Assembly (NCBI GenBank): GCA_003231035.1
Contig: QIHU01000609.1
Location: 1-30,652 of the forward strand
Direction: 5' to 3'
Source of the DNA: Acidobacteriota bacterium
Lineage (GTDB): Bacteria; Acidobacteriota; Thermoanaerobaculia; Multivoradales; SZUA-115
DNA length: 30,652 nucleotides
The position numbers and the translations under genes are program-made. Under the pieces are notes generated by a model, which did not search any database, was not told where the DNA came from, and was given only the letters and a program-made list of their open reading frames with translations. The number at the start of each line of letters is the position of its first letter. Position 1 is the first letter of the stretch. Below are positions 9,970 through 16,638 of this stretch, one piece after another.

Positions 9970-11213
9970 CGTTTCATCGCCTCCACCGGCCCGGTCAGAG
10001 TCGCCCGCCGGGCGGCGTAGAACGACGAGGCGAGCGCCAGCGAGGCGGTCAGCCCCAGTACCGCCGCCAGGTCGATCGGTCGCACATCGAAAGGCACATA
10101 GTCCACCAGGTAGACCTGGCCAGGAACCGAGAAGAGGCGAAACCGATCGCAGAGCCAAGAACCGCCCACTCCGAGAACGGTGCCGGCCACAATACCGACG
10201 CCGGCGAGGAGCGCGCCGAGGAGCAGAAAGGCGCGCCCGATCAAGCCGCGCGAACTACCCATCGCCATCAACATTCCAATCTCTCGCCGCTTGCTGGAGA
10301 TGATCAAGGAGAGGTCGGCAATCAAGGCGAGGCTCGCCACAAGGACCACCAAGGCGACGGCCACGAAGGTCACCACCTTCTCCAAACGTAGGGCGAAGAG
10401 AAGCGGCCGATTGAGGTCGCGCCAGCTGCGCACACGCAATCTTGGATCCACTTCTTTGAACCGCGCTTCGAGCTGGGCAGCCAGCGACGGGGCGGCGGCG
10501 AAACCCCCGGTGGCGGTAAGGTCGAGCAGTGCCCGGTCGCTGCCCAGGAGGCTCTCGGCCACCGCCAGGGGTAGCGCCACCCGTTCGCGCTGCTCGGTCA
10601 AGCTGCCCGTAAAGACCCCGGCCAGGGGCAGGCTGCGCATCCGCGGTTGCGGCCCCATCGGGGTCAAAGTGGGCCGGGGCGTCACCAGCTTGACCTTGTC
10701 GCCCACCACCAACCCCCAGCTTTCCACCAGGGTCGAACTCAAGTAGAGGCCCGGAGGTTGGCCGGCCGCTCCGGGAAAGGAGTCGGGGACTACCTTCTCG
10801 AAGCCGACCAGCGCCACCGGCGCCGGCTCGACCCGATCCCCGCTCAACAGCCACCCTTGACCTCGGACGAGCTTCTGGACGCTGGCGACTCCATCCATTC
10901 GCGCCACTCGGTCAGCCAAAGCCCCACTCTCGAAGCCGGCCGGCAGATCAACCTGGAGCTGGGGGCTGCGCGCTAGGACCGCCTCGCGAAGGGCGCCCTG
11001 GAAGCCAGACAACACGGCGAGCACCAGGATCAGCGCCGCCACTCCTAGGGCAACTCCAATGGCGGCGACCCAAGAGAGGAAGGTGGCGAAGGCGTCGCTT
11101 CGCGTGCTCTTGAGGTAGCGCAGCGCCAAATAGGAAGCCAAAGGCAGTCGATCGCGCCAGCCCAGCCGTAACGGGGCCACGGATGGCGCGGCGATCGGTG
11201 CCGGCTCACTCAT
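9966..11213 (-). CDS. lolC: LolC/LolE-type lipoprotein-releasing permease
   Basis: FtsX-family inner-membrane permease that extracts lipoproteins for transfer to LolA. 415 aa with the expected topology: TM1 about 48-70, a large periplasmic domain about 71-275, TM2 about 280-306, TM3 about 328-352 and TM4 about 381-400. The cytoplasmic segment SKRREIGMLMAMG (about 307-319) is the family's coupling helix to LolD. Only one permease gene is present, so the exporter may be a homodimer or a LolF-like arrangement rather than a LolC plus LolE pair; the subunit letter is therefore a convention. Its ATG overlaps the lysS stop (ATGA) and its stop overlaps the lolD start (GTGA). Confidence 0.92.
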   Translation of the reverse strand: MSEPAPIAAPSVAPLRLGWRDRLPLASYLALRYLKSTRSDAFATFLSWVAAIGVALGVAALILVLAVLSGFQGALREAVLARSPQLQVDLPAGFESGALADRVARMDGVASVQKLVRGQGWLLSGDRVEPAPVALVGFEKVVPDSFPGAAGQPPGLYLSSTLVESWGLVVGDKVKLVTPRPTLTPMGPQPRMRSLPLAGVFTGSLTEQRERVALPLAVAESLLGSDRALLDLTATGGFAAAPSLAAQLEARFKEVDPRLRVRSWRDLNRPLLFALRLEKVVTFVAVALVVLVASLALIADLSLIISSKRREIGMLMAMGSSRGLIGRAFLLLGALLAGVGIVAGTVLGVGGSWLCDRFRLFSVPGQVYLVDYVPFDVRPIDLAAVLGLTASLALASSFYAARRATLTGPVEAMKR

Positions 11214-12691
11214 GCTTGCGGGCGCAACAGTGGAAAGAGGATCACGTCGCGAATCGAGGCTCGGTCGGTAAACAGCATGGTCATGCGGTCGATGCCGATT
11301 CCCAAACCACCCGCGGGCGGCATGCCGTGTTCGAGGGCAAGGATGTAGTCCTCATCGTAGCGCTGGGCTTCGTCATCGCCAAGCTCTCGGGCCGCGAGCT
11401 GGCCACGGAAACGGTCCGCTTGGACCTCTGGGTCGTTCAGTTCGCTGAAGGCGTTGGCCAGCTCCATGCCGCCGATGTAAAGCTCGAAGCGCTCGGTCAT
11501 CCGTGGATCGTCCGCCTTCTGCTTAGCCAGCGGCGAGATCTCGACCGGATGGTCGATGATGAAGGTGGGGGCATTCAAATGGGGCTCGGCGACCTCTTCG
11601 AAAAGGGCCAACAGGAGGTGCCCCCAGTCTCGGACCCGCGGCAACTCGGCCCCACGACGCTCCAGCTCCGCGGTGAGGTCCGCCACGTCTTGCAATTTCG
11701 CCGGATCGATCTCGCCATACTTAGCCGTCGCATCGAGCATGGTCAGCCGCGGCCACGGCGCCGCCAACTCCAGCCGCTCCCCCTTCCAGTTCAACACCGG
11801 CTCGCCCAGGATTGAGGTCGCCAAAGTAATGAACAGCTCCTCGACCAGGGCCATGATGTCGCGGTAGTCGGCGTAGGCCCAGTAGAGTTCCAGCATGGTG
11901 AACTCAGGGTTGTGCTGGGTTGAGATTCCCTCGTTGCGGAAGTTTCGGTTGATCTCATAGACCTTGTGCAGGCCGCCGACCAGCAGCCGTTTCAAGAAGA
12001 GCTCCGGGGCCACCCGCAAGTAGAGATCCAAGTCGAGGGCGTTGTGATGGGTGGTGAAGGGTCGGGCAGTGGCACCGCCGGCCAGCGGCTGCATCATCGG
12101 CGTTTCCACCTCCAAGAAATCGCGACCGTCCAAGTGGGCGCGCATACCGCGCAGCAGCGCCGCTCGGACCTCGAAGACTCGCCGCGACTCGGGGTTGGAG
12201 ATCAGATCGAGATAACGCTGGCGGTAACGCGCTTCGGTATCGGCCAGGCCGTGGTACTTCTCGGGCATGGGGCGCAGCGCCTTGGCCAACATTTCGAGCT
12301 TCTCGCCGGTCAGGGTCAACTCACCGGTGCGGGTGCGCATCAGATCGCCGCTCACCCCCAGGTAATCACCCAGATCGAGATTGGCCAGTACCCGCGCCGA
12401 GTCTTCCTCCAGCTTGTGGCTGCGAATCAACACTTGCAACTTGGCGGATCCGTCGGAGATATCGGCGAAGACCGTCTTACCGTGCTCACGGATCGCCTGA
12501 ACCCGGCCCGGCACCCGCAGGCTCACCGGCTCCTCAACCAGCTCCTCCGCTGTCTTGTCGACAAAACGGCGATGCACCCCAGCAGGTTCAAGATCGTGCT
12601 CGAAGAGACGCGGAAAGGGATCGATCCCCGCTTCGCGCAGCGTTGCCAATTTGGCTTTGCGGTGGGCAATTTGATCGTCGAGTTCTGACAT
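11210..12691 (-). CDS. lysS: Lysyl-tRNA synthetase, class II
   Basis: Charges tRNA-Lys. 493 aa, normal for bacterial LysS. An N-terminal OB-fold anticodon-binding domain (about 55-150) is followed by the class II core. Motif 2 reads YEINRNFRNEG followed by HNPEFTMLE, and motif 3 is GLGIGIDRMTML near the C-terminus. The Shine-Dalgarno AGGAGAG lies about 5 nt before the ATG. It is the first gene of the long minus-strand envelope operon and shares an ATGA overlap with the lol permease; a lysS-lolCDE order is common in bacteria. The promoter should lie in 12692-12866, but no convincing -35/-10 pair is visible there. Confidence 0.97.
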   Translation of the reverse strand: MSELDDQIAHRKAKLATLREAGIDPFPRLFEHDLEPAGVHRRFVDKTAEELVEEPVSLRVPGRVQAIREHGKTVFADISDGSAKLQVLIRSHKLEEDSARVLANLDLGDYLGVSGDLMRTRTGELTLTGEKLEMLAKALRPMPEKYHGLADTEARYRQRYLDLISNPESRRVFEVRAALLRGMRAHLDGRDFLEVETPMMQPLAGGATARPFTTHHNALDLDLYLRVAPELFLKRLLVGGLHKVYEINRNFRNEGISTQHNPEFTMLELYWAYADYRDIMALVEELFITLATSILGEPVLNWKGERLELAAPWPRLTMLDATAKYGEIDPAKLQDVADLTAELERRGAELPRVRDWGHLLLALFEEVAEPHLNAPTFIIDHPVEISPLAKQKADDPRMTERFELYIGGMELANAFSELNDPEVQADRFRGQLAARELGDDEAQRYDEDYILALEHGMPPAGGLGIGIDRMTMLFTDRASIRDVILFPLLRPQA

Positions 12692-12890
12692 CGCTCTCTC
12701 CTGCTACCGGCGGGCCCCCATGACGAAGCCGAACCGCGCTCATGTGACGCGCCGATGAGATCTGTGCCCTTGAGTGGGTCGCGGCGGATGCGGCGAACGA
12801 TAACGCATTCCCCAGTTGCGTGCTCGCTCGCCTGCGCGACACCCGCGAACCGAGTACCATGCCGCAATGAGCCTACAGGTGAACCCATGG

Positions 12891-13687
12891 ATGAGCCAAC
12901 GAGAGCAGGATCTAGACCAGGCGATCGAACACTGGGAGCAGCGCGGCTGGCCAAAGCCCTGGGGGCTGGTGATCTCGGGATCCGGCCTCGCCGTCGATCT
13001 CACCCCACCGACCCACGGCCCAATCCCCTTGGCCGAGTTGCTACCGTTTGAGGTGCAGTCGGTGATCGGCCACCCGCACTCGGCGGAGATGCTACAGCCC
13101 CACCCCGACCGACCCGTCCTCTATCTGCGTGGCCGGGTGCATGGCTAGACCCTGACCAGGTGGTCTTCCCGGTCCGCTTGGCCGCCCTACTTGGCGCCGA
13201 AGTGTTGATCATGACCAACGCCGCCGGCGGTCTGGACCCTCAGTGCCACCCGGGCCAGCTGACCGTGGTGCGCGACCACATCAATCTCTCCGGCCGCAAC
13301 CCGCTGCGCGGCGAGCCACCCGCCGGGTGGGGACCGCGCTTCCCGGACATGACCAACGCCTACGACCCAGGGCTGCGCGGGCAACTTCTCGACACCATCG
13401 AACTGGGCGAGGGTGTCTATGCCGGCTTGGCCGGACCGTCCTACGAAACGCCGGCCGAAATCCGCATGCTGCGCACCATCGGCGCCGATCTGGTCGGCAT
13501 GTCGACGGTGCTCGAAGTCATCGCCGCCCGCCATATGGGGATGCGCTGCGCCGTCCTCTCGTTGATCACCAACCTCGCGGCGGGAGTGAGCGACGAACCG
13601 CTGGATCACGAGGAAGTTCTGGAATTCGGCCGCGCCGCCGCAAACGACGTACAGCGACTGCTCAAACGGGTGCTGGCCGCCGACTGA
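12891..13687 (+). pseudogene. Purine nucleoside phosphorylase, disrupted by a frameshifting deletion
   Basis: Phosphorolysis of purine nucleosides (PNP-I, PunA/DeoD2 type). The first part (to 13148) holds the N-terminal strand VISGSGL, the phosphate-binding GHP segment and GRVHG, then stops at TAG (13146-13148). The second part, in another frame from about 13145 to 13687, resumes with LDPDQVVFPVRL and continues through NAAGGLDP, the DHINLSGRNPL motif, GPSYETPAEI and MSTVLE to a normal C-terminus. Aligned to the family, only the Tyr-Glu-Gly after His-Gly plus one base is missing, so 10 bp appear deleted; Tyr and Glu there are active-site residues. The start ATG 12891 follows an AGGTGA site; ATG 12867 is an alternative. 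The rest of both halves looks intact, suggesting a recent lesion or an assembly error. Confidence 0.85.
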
Positions 13688-13698
13688 GGGGAGACCAG

Positions 13699-15288
13699 CT
13701 AGCGGGTGCGGTAGCGCGACGGTCGGAAAGCCAGTAGCCAGAGGCCGGAATAGTCCCGCATCAGGCGCATGCGCACCAGCTGCAAAGCACGGGCATCGGC
13801 TTGACGCTCCTCCAAGACGGCGCTCTCGATCAGGTGGCCAAAGTGGCGCACGAAGCTGTCCGCGAGCAGAACCGTGCTGCGCGCCGACTCGAAGGTCGGC
13901 CCCTCACCGGTGGTCGCGGTCTCGTCCAAGATGGCGCGAATCTCCTCGGCCTGGGTGTTGAGGCGCACCCGCAGGGCGGCGGCCTCGATCAAGAATCTCT
14001 CCAAACTGAGATCGGCGGCGGGATCGCTCCCATCGAGACGCCGGTAAGCCTCAATCTCCCGCGCTTCGAGCCGCAGGGGAAAAATCTCAGGCTGGATCAC
14101 CACGTCGGCGGGCTCCGCCTTGGAGCTGGTCCCCGCCAACGCCGCCAAGACCTGGCGCAGACTCTCGTCGTTGGACTCTTCCGCATACCCCCGTAGGTGG
14201 GCCAGAGTGGTCCTCGGGTTGACCGCCAAGGAATGTTCCGGGATCGGCGCCATCTCGGAAGTCTCGGCGTCGGGTTCGCCACCCTCACCGAGGTTACTGC
14301 GCAGGCGCGGAGTCAAACTGCGTGCCTGGTAGCGAATCTGTGCCAATCGATCGAGTTTCAGCTCGCCACTCTGTAGCTCCTTCTCGAAACGGTCGAACTC
14401 GCGCCGGAATCGATTCAGATCGGCATCCAGCGAGCCATCGGCTCCCCCCGCCATCGGCACCTGCCGTTCCAAAGAGAAGACCTCGCGACAGACCTTGGCA
14501 ACTTCGCGCTCCTCCTGTTCGTAGAGACCGGTAATTCGCTCTCCCAGCGCCAAGTTGGTGGTGACGACCTTGAGCAGGACTCGCGGATTGAAGAAGAGCG
14601 GTCCTAGCCGACGTTTGGTCTCCCGGTAGCGCGGAATAATCCGTCGTTCGTGAAACTCGTCTAGATCCTCGACCGTCTTGATCTCTTGACGGATATCCTC
14701 GACCTCAGCCACAAATCCTTCGGCTCTTCCCGCCGAGTCAGCCTCGGCGCTCCCTTCCTGCTTGGGGACTACATTGCTGAGCCCTTCCAGCAACTCTCGA
14801 AACTGCTCCCGCGAACCGGTCGAGGCGACGCCGATGCCGCTCTCTGACGCCAGATGGGTCAAGAGAAAATCGAGTTTATCGAGCCGATCGTGATTCCAAT
14901 CGCCCGGATAGGTCACCAGGTAAAACTTCGCCAATTGGGTCAAGACCTTCTCGTCGGGATTCTTGACCCGCCTAAAAAACTTGCGAACGGCGGAAGGAGT
15001 GATTCTGCTATCCTCCGCCAACAAAGCCTTGCTGAGCGCGGCGAGTTGTCGATCGGCCTGCTCTAGTTTCTCCTTGACGAAGTCCACCCCCGACGCGTTC
15101 AGGTGGTGAGAGATCTCCTTGAGATCCGTGTAGACCGACTGGAAGTCGAGACTTGGCGGCGAGCTGTCACCATTCATCAGCACCTTACTCAGGCTGCCGA
15201 GAAACTTGTGAAACGACCACGCGGACCGAAAGCGATCCGAAACCTCGACATACCGTCGGTGGAGAACGGTGAGTTCCTGAACAGACAT
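13699..15288 (-). CDS. Hypothetical protein, 529 aa, helix-rich
   Basis: I do not recognise this protein. It is 529 aa from ATG 15288, which has GGAGTGG about 8 nt upstream; an earlier in-frame start (15321) has no visible ribosome site. No signal peptide or membrane segment is apparent, so it is probably cytoplasmic. Composition is charged and helical, rich in Glu, Arg, Leu and Gln, with stretches that could form coiled coils (about 65-100, 200-245 and 275-330). It also has a Gly/Glu/Ala-rich low-complexity patch (about 335-355) and a basic C-terminus (FRPSRYRTR). No nucleotide-binding or catalytic motif is visible. It stands alone, convergent with the PNP pseudogene (11-bp gap) and divergent from hpt. 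Codon use looks like its neighbours. Confidence 0.85.
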   Translation of the reverse strand: MSVQELTVLHRRYVEVSDRFRSAWSFHKFLGSLSKVLMNGDSSPPSLDFQSVYTDLKEISHHLNASGVDFVKEKLEQADRQLAALSKALLAEDSRITPSAVRKFFRRVKNPDEKVLTQLAKFYLVTYPGDWNHDRLDKLDFLLTHLASESGIGVASTGSREQFRELLEGLSNVVPKQEGSAEADSAGRAEGFVAEVEDIRQEIKTVEDLDEFHERRIIPRYRETKRRLGPLFFNPRVLLKVVTTNLALGERITGLYEQEEREVAKVCREVFSLERQVPMAGGADGSLDADLNRFRREFDRFEKELQSGELKLDRLAQIRYQARSLTPRLRSNLGEGGEPDAETSEMAPIPEHSLAVNPRTTLAHLRGYAEESNDESLRQVLAALAGTSSKAEPADVVIQPEIFPLRLEAREIEAYRRLDGSDPAADLSLERFLIEAAALRVRLNTQAEEIRAILDETATTGEGPTFESARSTVLLADSFVRHFGHLIESAVLEERQADARALQLVRMRLMRDYSGLWLLAFRPSRYRTR

Positions 15289-15513
15289 CGCGAGTACCAC
15301 TCCGATCGAAAAAAATGCCAACCGTGGAAGGTCGACCTTAGAAGAGCCTCAAAGATACTAGGGAAAGATCGCCAGTGGAAGACCCAGTGGAAGCCTCGGT
15401 GGCAACCGAACGTAGACACCAATAACCCTTTAGATTCATGCACATACGCTCTCCGTCGTAGGGCGCTACCCACCCCGGTTCGGTGGCTATAGAGAATTGG
15501 AGGATTGTACGGG
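15289..15513. other. Divergent intergenic region, longest gene-free stretch
   Basis: 225 bp between the start of the 529-aa gene (minus) and hpt (plus). It must hold promoters for both. On the plus strand TATAGA at 15488-15493 is a possible -10, but no matching -35 is seen. On the minus strand TAGTAT (15360-15355) is a weak -10 candidate. A 10-bp direct repeat (CCAGTGGAAG at 15372-15381 and 15384-15393, period 12) lies between. The hpt ribosome site GGAGG is at 15498-15502. I see no small gene here. Confidence 0.4.
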
Positions 15514-16065
15514 ATGAGACAGGCGAAGGGAATCGCAAAGCCCAAGGTGATGATCTCGGAGAAGGCTCTGAATGAACGACTCGACCAGTTAGCCGCCGAA
15601 ATCGAGCGCGACTACGCGGACAGCGAACGGCTGATCTGTATTGGCGTCCTCAAAGGATCGGTCTTCTTCTTGGTCGATCTCCTCAAGCGGGTTCGGATGC
15701 CCCTGGTGGTCGACTTCTTCCAAACCTCGAGCTACGGCACCAGTACGAAGCGTGGCGAAGTGCGCATCCGCAAGGATGTCGACGTCGCCATCGCCGGGGC
15801 CGACGTGCTGTTGATCGAAGACATCGTCGACACCGGCTACACCCTGCGCACCATCCTCGAGCTACTGCGCTTTCGCGGCGCCAAGAGCGTTCGTCTGTGC
15901 GCCCTGCTCGACAAGGCGGAGGCGCGCGAGGTCGATGTACCCATCGACTACGCCGGCTTCACGATCGAGAACCAGTTCGTTGTCGGATACGGCCTCGACT
16001 ACGCCGAGTACTACCGCAACCTGCCCTATATCGGGGTACTGGACGAAGCGGATATCGAAGACTAA
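15514..16065 (+). CDS. hpt: Hypoxanthine-guanine phosphoribosyltransferase
   Basis: Purine salvage: joins hypoxanthine or guanine to PRPP to give IMP or GMP in the cytoplasm. 183 aa, usual for bacterial Hpt. The family segment GVLKGSVFFLVDLL is at about 44-57. The mobile loop region DFFQTSSYG is at about 67-75. The PRPP-binding motif LLIEDIVDTGYTL is at about 99-111, with its paired acidic residues. The LLDK segment holds the base-contacting Lys. The start ATG 15514 lies 11 nt past GGAGG; a TTG at 15505 is too close to that site. ridA follows after 10 bp, so the two are probably cotranscribed. Confidence 0.96.
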   Translation: MRQAKGIAKPKVMISEKALNERLDQLAAEIERDYADSERLICIGVLKGSVFFLVDLLKRVRMPLVVDFFQTSSYGTSTKRGEVRIRKDVDVAIAGADVLLIEDIVDTGYTLRTILELLRFRGAKSVRLCALLDKAEAREVDVPIDYAGFTIENQFVVGYGLDYAEYYRNLPYIGVLDEADIED

Positions 16066-16075
16066 GGGACTAGCC

Positions 16076-16453
16076 GTGAAACCGCACCACACCGATTCCG
16101 CCCCCGCCGCCCTCGGCCCCTACTCGCAAGCGGTCAGCGCCGACGGCTGGCTGTTCACCTCCGGCCAAGTCGGGATCGACCCGGCCACCGGCGGGATGGT
16201 GGCCGGAGGATTCGAGCCTCAAGCCAGGCAAGTGCTGCTGAACCTCGAAGCCGTCCTCACCCAGGCCGGCTGCACCTTCGCCGATGTGGTCAAGGCCACC
16301 ATCTACGTCGCCGACTTGGCCGACTTCGCCACCCTCAACGAACTCTACGCCGCCGCCATGGGCGACCACCGCCCCGCCCGCTCCACCGTCCAGGCCGCGG
16401 CGCTACCCGCCGGAGCGCTGGTCGAGATCGACCTGGTGGCGCGGATTCGCTGA
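16076..16453 (+). CDS. ridA: RidA family enamine/imine deaminase
   Basis: Hydrolyses reactive 2-aminoacrylate-type enamines and imines released by PLP enzymes; a cytoplasmic trimer. 125 aa. The opening APAALGPYSQAV and the strand LFTSGQVGIDPATG are typical. The central NLEAVLTQAGCTFADVVKATIYV and the C-terminal HRPARSTVQAAALP include the conserved Arg that binds the substrate carboxylate. The start is GTG 16076 with AAGGGA about 6 nt upstream, 10 bp after hpt. Long upstream reading in this frame is only open frame inside hpt. The segment after its stop (16454-16638) is an inverted-repeat leader rather than coding. Confidence 0.94.
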   Translation: MKPHHTDSAPAALGPYSQAVSADGWLFTSGQVGIDPATGGMVAGGFEPQARQVLLNLEAVLTQAGCTFADVVKATIYVADLADFATLNELYAAAMGDHRPARSTVQAAALPAGALVEIDLVARIR

Positions 16454-16459
16454 GAATGG

Positions 16460-16555
16460 GGGTAGAGCGCCCCGAGCCGTAGGCGCCGCTCACCCCAGCG
16501 AACAACTGACAAATGTCATCCCAGGAGGTGACATTCCGCTCTACCCAAGGAGCGG
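16460..16555 (+). ncRNA. Candidate structured leader RNA upstream of the amidohydrolase
   Basis: Several inverted repeats lie between ridA and the lipoprotein gene. A perfect 10-bp pair, GGGTAGAGCG (16460-16469) and CGCTCTACCC (16537-16546), could close a multibranched fold. Inside it are a hairpin AATGTCA (16512-16518)/TGACATT (16529-16535) with loop TCCCAGGAGG, a CGCT/AGCG hairpin (16487-16500) and a GAGC/GCTC pair (16474-16491). The right arm of the long helix can instead pair locally: CCGCTC (16536-16541) with GAGCGG (16550-16555). That gives two mutually exclusive folds. No T-run follows, so it is not a simple terminator. It matches no riboswitch class I recognise; a DNA-level role or chance is also possible. 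Confidence 0.35.
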
Positions 16556-16596
16556 TTGCGAGCACCAGACTTCTCCTGTCGCCACAACCCGGCGGC

Positions 16597-16616
16597 GGAT
16601 GGCCACTTAGCCATCC
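16597..16616 (+). promoter_or_regulatory. Perfect stem-loop just before the amidohydrolase ribosome site
   Basis: GGATGGC (16597-16603), loop CACTTA, GCCATCC (16610-16616): seven perfect pairs ending 8 nt before the AAAGGGAGA ribosome site of the gene starting at 16639. It could affect mRNA stability or ribosome access. There is no T-run after it. Confidence 0.45.
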
Positions 16617-16638
16617 CTAAGTTCAAAGGGAGAGAACG

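Noticed and set aside
9970..10158. Longer lolD N-terminus reaching 10158
   Set aside because: It would overlap the permease gene by almost 200 nt and the added residues have no ABC-ATPase similarity; the GTGA start fits better.
13140..13160. Programmed frameshift in the PNP gene
   Set aside because: A shift alone would not restore the missing Tyr-Glu-Gly active-site residues, and there is no slippery heptamer or following pseudoknot evident.
16460..16546. Miniature transposable element with 10-bp terminal inverted repeats
   Set aside because: No flanking target-site duplication is visible and no second copy occurs in the window; kept instead as a candidate RNA or regulatory element.
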